From NCBI RefSeq assembly GCF_963667045.1, contig NZ_OY762934.1, positions 2,930,501-2,994,500 of the forward strand: a stretch of DNA of 64,000 nt. Reading direction: 5' to 3'. Positions 29,040-37,661 of the stretch are shown here, in pieces (position 1 is the stretch's first letter; each line of letters begins with the position of its first letter). The DNA is from an uncultured Cohaesibacter sp. Lineage in GTDB: Bacteria > Pseudomonadota > Alphaproteobacteria > Rhizobiales > Cohaesibacteraceae. Position numbers and translations under genes: made by a program. A model generated the notes under the pieces. That model did not search any database and was not told the origin of the DNA. It saw only the letters and a program-made list of their open reading frames with translations.

Positions 29040-29855
29040 ATGAGTAGACTAATGGAAGGAAAACGCGGCCTGATCATGGGAGTCGCGAACGCCAATTCGA
29101 TCGCCTGGGGTATTTCCCAGGCGCTCCACGACAACGGTGCCGAACTCGCCTTCACCTATCAGGGCGATGCCCTTGGCAAGCGAGTCAAGCCGCTGGCGGA
29201 ATCGGTCAATTCAGACCTTGTCCTGCCCTGTGACGTCGAGGATCTGGACTCCTTGGATGCCGTGTTTGCGGTGCTCAAGGAAAAATGGGGCACGATCGAC
29301 TTCATCGTTCATGCCATCGGTTTTTCCGACAAGAGCGAATTGCGCGGTCGCTATGCCGACACTTCGCGGGACAACTTCTCCCGCACGATGGTCATTTCCT
29401 GCTTTTCCTTCACCGAAGCGGCCAAGCGGGCAGCGGACCTGATGCCGAATGGCGGATCGATGATTACCCTGACCTACGCCGGTTCAACTCGCGTGATGCC
29501 AAACTATAACGTGATGGGCATTGCCAAGGCCGGTCTGGAAGCTTCGGTCCGCTATCTGGCCAATGACTTCGGCCCTTCGGGCATTCGGGTCAATGCAATC
29601 TCCGCTGGGCCTGTCCGCACGCTGGCAGGCAACGGTATCGCCGACGCCCGCCAGATGTATAGCTACCAGCGCGACAACAGCCCCTTGCGAGATGTCTGCA
29701 CCATCGAAGATGTTGGCGGGGCTGCGCTTTATCTGCTATCCGACCTTTCACGGAAGGTGACCGGGCAAGTACAATTTGTCGATTCTGGTTACAGCGCTGT
29801 TTCGATGCCAACCGTCGAAACACTGGGCAAGTTGGACAAACTTGAAAAGGAGTGA
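29040..29855 (+). CDS. fabI: Enoyl-ACP reductase FabI
   Basis: FabI performs the last reduction of each elongation cycle with NADH. The 271-residue short-chain dehydrogenase-like enzyme begins GKRGLIMGVANANSIAWGISQAL. Its catalytic pair Tyr156 and Lys163 in NYNVMGIAKAGLEASVRYLA falls at the same positions as in E. coli FabI. It closes with GQVQFVDSGYS. The short 13-base gap to fabB indicates one transcript, and a strong terminator follows. Tyr156, Met159 and Lys163 around the active site are the standard residues. Confidence 0.97.
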   Translation: MSRLMEGKRGLIMGVANANSIAWGISQALHDNGAELAFTYQGDALGKRVKPLAESVNSDLVLPCDVEDLDSLDAVFAVLKEKWGTIDFIVHAIGFSDKSELRGRYADTSRDNFSRTMVISCFSFTEAAKRAADLMPNGGSMITLTYAGSTRVMPNYNVMGIAKAGLEASVRYLANDFGPSGIRVNAISAGPVRTLAGNGIADARQMYSYQRDNSPLRDVCTIEDVGGAALYLLSDLSRKVTGQVQFVDSGYSAVSMPTVETLGKLDKLEKE

Positions 29856-29907
29856 CAGGGCAGGTGAACCATGTCTCACCCGTTGCCTCTCCTTAGCCAC
29901 AAAGAAT

Positions 29908-29933
29908 AAAAGAGGGATTTTCCCTCTTTTTTT
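29908..29933 (+). terminator. Rho-independent terminator after fabI
   Basis: AAAAGAGGGA and TCCCTCTTTT pair perfectly over ten positions around a TTT loop, and the T-run extends to 29933. It lies 52 bases past the fabI stop. Confidence 0.92.
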
Positions 29934-30120
29934 GTTCAAGCCCGACAATTCAGGTTGCAAGTTAATTGCAGTAATCATCTCGTGATTCAGAAAACTTGAC
30001 GTTTTACTTTTGATCGATAAGTTTTTCTCCCACAACAATAGATTGTTTACCATACCTCTTAGTCCGGAATTAGCTTGTTTGCTGTAGGGTCCTGTCCAAT
30101 ATCAGGCTCCGGAGCATATT

Positions 30121-31653
30121 ATGATCGGTTTTTTCTCCAAGCGCGACCGCCTGTTCGGCAGGGAAATTGCAGCGCTGGCAGTTTTGCTTATCGCCAACTT
30201 CGTTTGCGCCATCACGGTATCTATCATTTTTCAGAATCGCGATGCCGAAACGCAATCGATGGTACAGCTCGCAACAGTAGCGGTGATCTCCATGTTATCC
30301 TGCGTGGTTCTGCTGCAGCTGAACAGCTCCCGCATGGCAGCCGTACAGGCGATGGGGACACTCGAGGCCAAGGACAAGCTGGCCGGACTTGCCAACCGGG
30401 AAGCCTTTCAGCATCACCTGAAAGACCACATGGAGAGCGACAAGAGCGACCCCTTCATCCTCCTGCTGCTTGATCTTGACCGCTTCAAGGAGCTCAACGC
30501 CTTCCTCGGTTACAGCTCAGCCGATCAGCTGTTGCAACAGTTTGCCGAACGCCTGAGCAAGCTGGCCAAGAAGGATGGCGATGCCGCGCGTATCGGTGGC
30601 GACGAATTTGCTCTCATCATGCCCTACAATGGCACCAACGCGAGCTTGCATGCGGAAGTACGGAAGTTCTTCGATGCACTTTACAAGACTTATATGTGCA
30701 ACAAGCAGTCGGTCGAGTTGACCATATCCGTCGGCACGACCCTTTTCCCCGATGATGGCCGCGACCCGGAGAGCCTCAACCAGAACGCCTATTTCGCTCT
30801 GCAGCGTGCCAAGAAGGAAGGTCACAACAGGGTCTGCTGCTACGACGAAGTCGCCGACTCCAAGATGATGGACTATCACTTCCTGTCGCAGGATATGGAC
30901 CGCGCCCTTCAGGAGGGCGAGTTCGCTGTCTATTTCCAGCCGCAGTTCAGCTTTGCGACCGGCAGGCTGACCGGATTCGAGTCGCTGGTTCGCTGGCAGC
31001 ACAAGGACCGCGGCATGATTTCGCCAACCGTCTTCATTCCGATTGCCGAACAGAACGGGCTGATCGTGCCGCTTTCGGAGTTTGTCCTGCGCAAGGCCTG
31101 CCAGATAGCGGCCCAATGGGTCAAACCGCTCAAGGTAGCTGTCAACCTGTCGCCCATCCAGATGCGCCAATGCGTCATTTCAGAGCTGGTCGCCAGCGTC
31201 CTTCTGGAAACCGGGCTGAATTCCAAACGGCTGGAGCTTGAGGTGACGGAAAGCCTGTTCATCGATATCAACGATGCGCTTTCCTCGGACCTGCTGCATT
31301 TGCAGCGGCAGGGAATTTCGATAGCACTGGATGACTTTGGCACGGGCTATTCGTCGCTTGCCTATCTGACCAGCTTCCCGTTCGACAAGATCAAGATTGA
31401 TCGGTCATTTGTCGAAAATCTGGCCACAGACGACAGCTCAATGGCGATCATTTCAGCGGTCATCGGGATGGGCAAGAGCCTGAACATGCAGATCACTGCC
31501 GAAGGGATTGAAGACCAGCAGACCTATGATATCCTGCGCCTTGCCGGTGTCGATCAGGCACAGGGTTTTCTGCTGGGCAAGCCGCGGGACATTGCCGCCG
31601 AGCCGGGAGAGGAAATGCAACCTGAGGAACCGAGCCGGTCTGCGGTTGCGTGA
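30121..31653 (+). CDS. Membrane GGDEF/EAL c-di-GMP protein (first of a tandem pair)
   Basis: The 510-residue product has two N-terminal membrane segments (about residues 15-38 and 48-66) and a short cytoplasmic linker. A diguanylate cyclase domain with intact GGDEF at residues 159-163 follows, then an EAL phosphodiesterase domain with ESLVR (Glu287), LDDFGTGYSSL (Asp404, Asp405) and KIDRSFV. Both catalytic centres look complete, so it may make or break c-di-GMP, or do one under control of the other. There is no obvious periplasmic sensor between the membrane segments. It lies 188 bases after the fabI terminator and probably has its own promoter. The next gene is a colinear paralog. Confidence 0.9.
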   Translation: MIGFFSKRDRLFGREIAALAVLLIANFVCAITVSIIFQNRDAETQSMVQLATVAVISMLSCVVLLQLNSSRMAAVQAMGTLEAKDKLAGLANREAFQHHLKDHMESDKSDPFILLLLDLDRFKELNAFLGYSSADQLLQQFAERLSKLAKKDGDAARIGGDEFALIMPYNGTNASLHAEVRKFFDALYKTYMCNKQSVELTISVGTTLFPDDGRDPESLNQNAYFALQRAKKEGHNRVCCYDEVADSKMMDYHFLSQDMDRALQEGEFAVYFQPQFSFATGRLTGFESLVRWQHKDRGMISPTVFIPIAEQNGLIVPLSEFVLRKACQIAAQWVKPLKVAVNLSPIQMRQCVISELVASVLLETGLNSKRLELEVTESLFIDINDALSSDLLHLQRQGISIALDDFGTGYSSLAYLTSFPFDKIKIDRSFVENLATDDSSMAIISAVIGMGKSLNMQITAEGIEDQQTYDILRLAGVDQAQGFLLGKPRDIAAEPGEEMQPEEPSRSAVA

Positions 31654-31664
31654 GGAATGAAGAG

Positions 31665-31687
31665 AAGGCGGGTCGATCCGCCTTTTT
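31665..31687 (+). terminator. Rho-independent terminator between the two GGDEF/EAL genes
   Basis: AAGGCGG (31665-31671) pairs with CCGCCTT (31678-31684) around a six-base loop, followed by TTT. It separates the paralogs into two transcription units. The remaining 298 bases up to 31985 show no gene. Confidence 0.85.
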
Positions 31688-31985
31688 GACGACAAATCAT
31701 GACATATCCTTGCACTTTTCCACGCATAATTTCGTCTCTCTCGGCTTAAGAAATATACCGCAGGCAGCCTGTCATTTGGCCAGGATGCAAGTCTTCATGC
31801 ACTCATTGCGCCTTAGCATGAAGGTCTATCAAGATCTTCTCAACCATATTACCAAGTCATTCATAAAAACTATGGATCCCTTGCGTTGATATAGTTTGGA
31901 ACCTTTTGTTAACCAATAAAATTCCGCTTTTCTTCAGAAAGTTCAGCTAGGTTTGTTGACAGGTTTGTCTAAAAAGAGCAATCCA

Positions 31986-33554
31986 ATGCAGGAACCGTCG
32001 ACCATTTACAAGCCGATTGATCCCGATACAGGCGTGAAGACCAAGTTCATCGTCTTTCTGGTCATAATTGTTCTGGCTCTGATGGTGTCAAGCCACCAGA
32101 ACATCGCTGTTCGACAGATTCCGCTCGTCGTTCTGACGGGGCTGATCGGATATTACTATGTGTTCATCGATTTGGCCCAGAAACGCCGCCGCGAGACCAT
32201 GCGCCGCGTCATTGACGAGATCAAATCGCGGGACAGCCTGACGGACCTTTCCAATCGCCAGCTCTTTCTATCGGCAGTCTATCAGCGGCTCAAAAGCGCG
32301 AAGCATCAGAACACCCCCTTTGCCCTTCTGCTGATCGATATCGATCGCTTCAAGGAGCTTGATACCATCCTTGGTACCGAGAATGGAGATTTGCTGTTGC
32401 AGGAGTTCGCACAGCGTCTTTCCCATTTCCAGCAGGACAGAAGCATGGTTGCGCGTCTGTCGGGCAATGAGTTCGCCATTGTCATCGACCAGCTTGGCAC
32501 CAGCACCTCCTTTGAGCAGCGCATCCAGATCCTGCATTCCTATCTCAAGCAGCCCTATCGCTTCCATGGCCGCCCGATCGACATCACTGTTTCCGGTGGC
32601 TATATCCAGTTCCCCAAGCACGGCTACCGGGTTGGCGCCCTGTTGCAAAAGGCCAAACTGGCACTGCTGCGCGCCAAACAGGATGGCCGCAACCAGATCT
32701 GCTGCTTCGAACAGCGTCAGGACGTCCGCGCCCATCTTGATCACGAGATTTCGCAGGAGATGGGAAAATCCATTGCCCTTAGCGAATTCAAGCTGCACTT
32801 CCAGCCACAGTTCTGCATCGCCACCGGCAAGCAGACCGGCTTTGAGGCCCTGATGCGCTGGCAACACCCGACCCGCGGCTGGATCTCGCCGGAAACCTTC
32901 ATCCAGATTGCCGAACGCAACGGCCTCATTCTGCCCCTGTCCGAGTTCGCCCTGCGCGAATCCTGCAAAAGGGCGGCGCAATGGGCTCAGCCCTTGCGGG
33001 TCGCGGTCAATCTGTCACCGATCCAGTTCAAGAAGACCGATCTTGTGCAGATGGTGGTCAGCATCCTCAAGGACACCGGCCTGCCGCCGGAGCGTCTGGA
33101 ACTGGAAGTGACCGAAAGCCTGTTCATCCAGAGCAACAAGCGTACGATCGAAACCCTCAAGCAGCTGCGCGAGATGGGCATAACCATTGCTCTTGACGAT
33201 TTCGGAACCGGCTATTCTTCCCTGAGCTATTTGTCATCCTTCCCGATTGACAAGATAAAGATCGACCGGTCTTTTGTCCGCGATCTGACCACCACCAACG
33301 GCAACATGGCCATCATTTCAGCGATGATCGGCATTGGCCGCAGCCTTGATATCGAGATTCTGGCCGAAGGCATCGAGGACAAGGAAACGCTGGAAATGCT
33401 GCGCGTTGCCGGCTGTCAGGAGGCGCAAGGCTACTATCTTGGTCGCCCACGGGATCTCGATGCCGAGCCAGGCTTTGAAATGACGCGGTGCGAAACCGCA
33501 CCGACACCAGCCCAGAAACTCCATCTGATCCGCAATCCCTATCTCTGCGCCTGA
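31986..33554 (+). CDS. Membrane EAL protein with degenerate GGDEF (second of a tandem pair)
   Basis: The 522-residue product shares the layout of the upstream gene: two N-terminal membrane segments (about 22-40 and 45-62), then GGDEF and EAL domains. The cyclase signature reads SGNEF at residues 159-163 instead of GGDEF, so cyclase activity is unlikely. The EAL side is intact: FEALMRW (Glu287) and LDDFGTGYSSL (Asp404, Asp405). It is therefore predicted to act as a phosphodiesterase, perhaps GTP-modulated. An in-frame TTG at 31953 exists, but the ATG at 31986 puts all motifs in exact register with the paralog. A short C-terminal tail differs from the paralog. Confidence 0.88.
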   Translation: MQEPSTIYKPIDPDTGVKTKFIVFLVIIVLALMVSSHQNIAVRQIPLVVLTGLIGYYYVFIDLAQKRRRETMRRVIDEIKSRDSLTDLSNRQLFLSAVYQRLKSAKHQNTPFALLLIDIDRFKELDTILGTENGDLLLQEFAQRLSHFQQDRSMVARLSGNEFAIVIDQLGTSTSFEQRIQILHSYLKQPYRFHGRPIDITVSGGYIQFPKHGYRVGALLQKAKLALLRAKQDGRNQICCFEQRQDVRAHLDHEISQEMGKSIALSEFKLHFQPQFCIATGKQTGFEALMRWQHPTRGWISPETFIQIAERNGLILPLSEFALRESCKRAAQWAQPLRVAVNLSPIQFKKTDLVQMVVSILKDTGLPPERLELEVTESLFIQSNKRTIETLKQLREMGITIALDDFGTGYSSLSYLSSFPIDKIKIDRSFVRDLTTTNGNMAIISAMIGIGRSLDIEILAEGIEDKETLEMLRVAGCQEAQGYYLGRPRDLDAEPGFEMTRCETAPTPAQKLHLIRNPYLCA

Positions 33555-33570
33555 TTGAATCGCACCACAC

Positions 33571-33609
33571 CTGTTGTCCGGGCCTGTTATCCGGGCCTGT
33601 TATCCGGCA
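33571..33609. repeat. 13-base tandem repeat, three units, upstream of lnt
   Basis: CTGTTGTCCGGGC (33571-33583), CTGTTATCCGGGC (33584-33596) and CTGTTATCCGGCA (33597-33609) are head to tail with one or two differences. They lie in the 197-base gap after the second GGDEF/EAL gene. Confidence 0.9.
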
Positions 33610-33751
33610 TTTGCAAGCAAAAGCGTCGGAAGGTCAGAGTCGCCCTAGTTTGGGCAAGATTCTGGCCAATATTGCTTTGATTGAAGCAATCAACTCCTAT
33701 ACCAATGGGCGAACGATCCTGTTCTGATTCTTTGCCGAGCGGCCCCAAATC

Positions 33752-35341
33752 ATGGCATTTCTGATATCCAGTCTTGTTCTGCTAGATGGCTGGCGCCGTC
33801 TGCTCATCGCCTTTGTGTTCGGCGCACTGGCGAGCCTCGCCCAGGCACCTTTGGGATGGTTCCCGCTGCTTTGGATCTCGATCCCGGTGTTCATCTGGCT
33901 ACTGGATTCCGCAGCACTTGGCAAAAGCCCCCGACAGGCCTTCTGGTCGATGGTCCGGGTCGGCTGGAGCTTTGGCTTGGGCTTCTTTCTCTTTACCTTC
34001 TACTGGATCGGAGCGTCTTTCCTTGTCGAGGCCGACACCTACGGCTGGATGATGCCCTTTGCCATCCTTTCGTTTGCCGCCGGGCTCGCCCTGTTCTGGG
34101 CGCTGGCTGCCGGTCTCGTTGCACCGGTCTGGTCGTCCTCGCCGCTGCGCGTCGTCTGGCTGGCGCTGAGCTGGTCGGCCATGGAATGGCTCCGCGGAAC
34201 CATTTTCACAGGGCTGCCATGGGGCGGCATCGGGCAGGCGTTGACCTCGCAGACCGTGACGATGCAGGTTCTGGCACTGGTCGGTTCCCAGAGCATGACA
34301 TTGCTGGCGCCCATCCTCTTCGCGCTGCCGGTGTTTGTCTTTGCCAGCCCCGAGCATCGCAAGACCGGACTGTCGCTGGCCGCCATTGCCGTTCTGCTGT
34401 TTGCAGGTCAGCTGGCCTACGGTTTCCAGCGGCTGAACCAGCCGGTCCCAGCGGCAGGCAAACCTGTCGTCGTGCGGATCATCCAGCCCAACATCGCGCA
34501 GAAAGAGAAATGGAAGCCGGAAAACCGGTCATGGATCTTAAGCCGTCTGCTGGCGCTGACGACCCTTGATCAGGCGAGCACTCCGCTTCAGGATGTGAAC
34601 CTTTTCGTCTGGCCCGAGACGGCGGTGCCCTTCTATCTGATAGAGCAGCCAAACGGCCTGTCCGCCATCGCCGATGCCCTGCCGGACAAGGCAACATTGA
34701 TGACGGGAGCCATCCGACGGGAAACCAACTTTACCAATGACGAACAAGTTTACAATTCCATCTACCAACTGGCCGGAGACGGCCTGATCGTCGCCTCATA
34801 TGACAAAGTCCATCTGGTACCATTCGGGGAATATCTGCCGATGCTTGACTGGTTGAGGGCGATTGGCCTTGGCCATCTGGCCGAGCAGGCATCCGGATTT
34901 ACCGCCGGAACGAAAAGAAAGTTGATCGGAGACGATAAACTGGGGAAAATTCTACCTTTGATTTGCTACGAAATCGCTTTTCCCGGCGAGATTCGTTCCT
35001 ACCCGACAGGCGCAGACATGATTGTAAATGTTACGAATGATGCCTGGTTTGGCTCGACCGCTGGCCCCTGGCAACATTTGCATCTGGCTCGCATGCGTGC
35101 GGTTGAAACCGGGCTACCGGTCATTCGTGCTGCAAATACAGGCATTTCGGCAATTCTCGACCCCATGGGCAGGGTCGTTCAAAAACTGGACCTAGAGACC
35201 GATGGCATTCTTCAGGCCACCGTACCCGGCGCCCTGCCGCCGACCATCTATGAAAAATTCGGTGACCGAATGTTTCTATTCCTGTGGTTGTTGACTGGTG
35301 GCCTTGCGTTAATCAAACAAAGAAAATCCCAAATCCCCTAA
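33752..35341 (+). CDS. lnt: Apolipoprotein N-acyltransferase Lnt
   Basis: Lnt adds the third acyl chain to lipoproteins in the inner membrane. The 529-residue product has at least six N-terminal membrane helices (residues 1-210). A periplasmic carbon-nitrogen hydrolase domain follows, with catalytic Glu289 (WPETAVPF), Lys352 (YDKVHLVPFGEYLP) and Cys405 (LICYEIAFPGE). A final membrane helix is at FLFLWLLTGGLALI. All three residues of the triad are present, as in E. coli Glu267/Lys335/Cys387. It precedes the XRE regulator and metK as in rhizobia, but corC, its usual upstream neighbour, lies 8 kb away here. Confidence 0.95.
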   Translation: MAFLISSLVLLDGWRRLLIAFVFGALASLAQAPLGWFPLLWISIPVFIWLLDSAALGKSPRQAFWSMVRVGWSFGLGFFLFTFYWIGASFLVEADTYGWMMPFAILSFAAGLALFWALAAGLVAPVWSSSPLRVVWLALSWSAMEWLRGTIFTGLPWGGIGQALTSQTVTMQVLALVGSQSMTLLAPILFALPVFVFASPEHRKTGLSLAAIAVLLFAGQLAYGFQRLNQPVPAAGKPVVVRIIQPNIAQKEKWKPENRSWILSRLLALTTLDQASTPLQDVNLFVWPETAVPFYLIEQPNGLSAIADALPDKATLMTGAIRRETNFTNDEQVYNSIYQLAGDGLIVASYDKVHLVPFGEYLPMLDWLRAIGLGHLAEQASGFTAGTKRKLIGDDKLGKILPLICYEIAFPGEIRSYPTGADMIVNVTNDAWFGSTAGPWQHLHLARMRAVETGLPVIRAANTGISAILDPMGRVVQKLDLETDGILQATVPGALPPTIYEKFGDRMFLFLWLLTGGLALIKQRKSQIP

Positions 35342-35521
35342 TTGTAATAATTGACATATAGCATTAATACACGGCACTATTGTAAAATCCTGTTCTCTAT
35401 AGCAAAAGGCGCATCCGGTTTACAGGATAAAACGCGGGGAGCGGAACCCGCAAATAACCAGACCGACGTGCAAAAAAATTTGTCACACAGAACAACACGT
35501 CAAAACAAAAAAGAGAGCCAA

Positions 35522-35935
35522 ATGGCCAGTAAAAAAGCACCGAACCCAATTGACGTCTATGTTGGAAGTCGTGTCCGGCTTCGCCGTATGATGCTTTCTA
35601 TGAGCCAAGAAAAACTTGGAGAGCATCTGGGCATTACCTTCCAGCAGATTCAAAAATATGAAAAAGGAACCAACCGTATAGGCGCAAGCCGTCTTCAGCA
35701 CATTGCAACCGTGCTGGAGGTACCCGTTTCCTTTTTCTTCGAAGATGCCCCAGGTACCCCCCAAGAAGCTCAGGGCCTCGCAGAATCGAAGTCGGAAAAC
35801 TATGTTATCGACTTCCTGTCCTCTTCAGAAGGCTTGCAGTTGAACCGCTCCTTCGTACAGATCAAAGACCAGAAAGTGCGACGCAAGATCGTCGAGCTGG
35901 TCCGCGAAATCGCCGGAGAGGGCGCCGAGAGCTAA
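35522..35935 (+). CDS. XRE-family helix-turn-helix regulator upstream of metK
   Basis: The 137-residue product has a Cro/CI-type helix-turn-helix in VGSRVRLRRMMLSMSQEKLGEHLGITFQQIQKYEKGTNRIGASRL (about residues 16-60), then a small C-terminal domain ending VRRKIVELVREIAGEGAES. This protein is strongly conserved immediately upstream of metK in Rhizobiales; its regulon is not something I can assign. An open frame extends upstream to 35351, but the ATG at 35522 matches the family N-terminus (PNPIDVYVGSRVR) and has AGAGAG upstream. A terminator lies 46 bases after its stop, so metK needs its own promoter or readthrough. Confidence 0.9.
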   Translation: MASKKAPNPIDVYVGSRVRLRRMMLSMSQEKLGEHLGITFQQIQKYEKGTNRIGASRLQHIATVLEVPVSFFFEDAPGTPQEAQGLAESKSENYVIDFLSSSEGLQLNRSFVQIKDQKVRRKIVELVREIAGEGAES

Positions 35936-35980
35936 GCAAGTTTGTTCGAACCGTGCGTTCAGCAGATATCGCTATCTTTC

Positions 35981-36025
35981 AAGAGGAGTGGTTGGGACAC
36001 CCCGTGTCGCGCGGCCACTCCTTTT
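35981..36025 (+). terminator. Rho-independent terminator between the XRE gene and metK
   Basis: AGGAGTGG (35984-35991) pairs with CCACTCCT (36015-36022) and the pairing continues through flanking A and T bases. A second stem, GACAC/GTGTC (35996-36008), sits inside. The 3' side ends in TTTTC. Confidence 0.75.
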
Positions 36026-36262
36026 CTGTTCCGGTTTTGCGTACTGGAGGTCAATGAGCTCCGGCAGGGGAGTTGCGTTGTCTGCTGACAGTGATACCCT
36101 GACCATCTTCCCCAGTCTTCATTTGTGTCTGGCCAGTTGGTGCCGCTCCTGCCAAAGAACGGCTGCGGTTACCCCCCTCATCTTCTTCCTGACAAAGAAT
36201 CCCAGATTTCTCAAGTTGTTGGCCAAGAATTCGCAAATGGCGGATTTTCTTTGCATTGCGTC

Positions 36263-36307
36263 AGGTTTCTTGATGTGATAACGACATGCAGAAACCTTTA
36301 TATCACA
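36263..36307 (+). promoter_or_regulatory. H-type pseudoknot in the metK leader, candidate riboswitch-like element
   Basis: Stem 1 is AGGTTTCT (36263-36270) with AGAAACCT (36290-36297), eight perfect pairs. Stem 2 is TGTGATA (36274-36280), inside the loop of stem 1, with TATCACA (36301-36307), seven perfect pairs. Loops are three, nine and three bases. A competing four-pair hairpin, ATGT/ACAT (36273-36276 with 36284-36287), would extend stem 1 and block stem 2. The structure ends 18 bases before the metK ATG, whose ribosome binding site is poor. SAM-II and SAM/SAH riboswitches share this topology and context, but I could not match their conserved cores. The remainder of the 36026-36262 leader shows nothing recognisable. 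Confidence 0.5.
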
Positions 36308-36325
36308 GAAAAAAAGACATTCCCC

Positions 36326-37498
36326 ATGGCCCGTAAAGAATATCTGTTTACCAGTGAGTCCGTATCCGAAGGACATCCGGACAAGATCTGTGACCGTATC
36401 TCAGACGCGATCGTTGACGAGTTTATCAGAGCTGATCCGCATGCGCGCTGTGCTGTCGAAACCATGGCCACAACCAACAAGGTCGTTCTTGCTGGCGAGG
36501 TCCGGGGGCCTGCCGAAATCGACAGCCACCTGATGGAAAAGGCCGCCCGTCGCGTGATCCGCGAAATCGGTTATGAACAGGACGGCTTCCATTGGGAAAA
36601 GGCAGACATCAACATCTATGTACATGAGCAGTCTGCGGACATCGCTCAGGGCGTCGATGAAGCCGAAGGCAAGGATGAAGGCGCTGGTGACCAGGGCATC
36701 ATGTTCGGCTATGCCGTCAATGAAACCCCCGAGCTGATGCCTGCTCCGATCCTCTACGCCCACAAGATCCTGCGGCTGATTGCGGAAGCGCGCCATTCGG
36801 GCGCAGAGACCCGCCTCGGCCCGGACGCCAAGAGCCAGTTGACTTTGCGCTATGTCGACGGCAAGCCGGTGGATGTTGCCTCGGTCGTGCTCTCGACCCA
36901 GCATTTCGATGGCAGCCTCACCTCTTCCGACATTCGCGAGATCGTGACGCCCTATATCACCGAGGCACTGCCTGAAGGCTGGCTGACGGAAAAGACCGTC
37001 TGGCACGTCAACCCGACCGGCAAGTTCGTCATTGGCGGACCGGACGGCGACGCAGGTCTCACGGGCCGCAAGATCATCGTCGACACCTATGGCGGCGCTG
37101 CGCCCCATGGCGGCGGTGCCTTCTCGGGCAAAGACCCGACCAAGGTTGACCGCTCGGCCGCCTATGTTGCCCGCTATCTGGCAAAGAACGTGGTTGCCGC
37201 CGGCTATGCCGACCGCTGCTCGATCCAGCTGGCCTATGCCATCGGCGTTTCCGAACCGCTGGCGCTTTATGTGGATACCTACGGCACCGGCACGGTTCGT
37301 GATTCCGTGATCGAGAAGGCGCTTTGGGCTACGGTTCCCCTGACCCCGCGCGGCATCCGCACCCATCTCGGCCTCAACAAGCCGATTTACGAGCGCACCG
37401 CAGCCTATGGCCACTTTGGCCGTGAGCCGGAGGCGGACGGTGGCTTCTCCTGGGAAAAGACCGATATCGTCGACGCTCTTCAAAAGGCCATCGGCTAA
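36326..37498 (+). CDS. metK: S-adenosylmethionine synthetase MetK
   Basis: MetK makes S-adenosylmethionine from methionine and ATP. The 390-residue product begins [31 protein letters not shown], the family N-terminus. It has the [12 protein letters not shown] hexapeptide region around residue 123 and [19 protein letters not shown] around 265. Length is normal (E. coli 384). The open frame continues upstream to 36125, but that part has no family homology. No classical ribosome binding site precedes the ATG at 36326; the bases just upstream are AAAAAAAGACATTCCCC. A pseudoknot-forming sequence lies directly upstream. Confidence 0.97.
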   Translation: MARKEYLFTSESVSEGHPDKICDRISDAIVDEFIRADPHARCAVETMATTNKVVLAGEVRGPAEIDSHLMEKAARRVIREIGYEQDGFHWEKADINIYVHEQSADIAQGVDEAEGKDEGAGDQGIMFGYAVNETPELMPAPILYAHKILRLIAEARHSGAETRLGPDAKSQLTLRYVDGKPVDVASVVLSTQHFDGSLTSSDIREIVTPYITEALPEGWLTEKTVWHVNPTGKFVIGGPDGDAGLTGRKIIVDTYGGAAPHGGGAFSGKDPTKVDRSAAYVARYLAKNVVAAGYADRCSIQLAYAIGVSEPLALYVDTYGTGTVRDSVIEKALWATVPLTPRGIRTHLGLNKPIYERTAAYGHFGREPEADGGFSWEKTDIVDALQKAIG

Positions 37499-37661
37499 CG
37501 GCCTCGGCCCAACCAAAAGACCACAACAGAGCTGTTTCTGGCCTGCCCGGACAGATGTGTTTTCAAGACGCATCGAGAACCTGGCAGGCCAAACTGCTAT
37601 ATTCGCCAGCGCACCGCACCGTTCATCCCTTGAGCCTGACCCTCCTGAGCCACCCCTTTGC

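Noticed and set aside
36200..36325. Assigning the metK leader to the SAM-II or SAM/SAH riboswitch class
   Set aside because: The topology fits, but I cannot match the conserved loop and tail nucleotides by eye, so only a class-neutral pseudoknot is reported.
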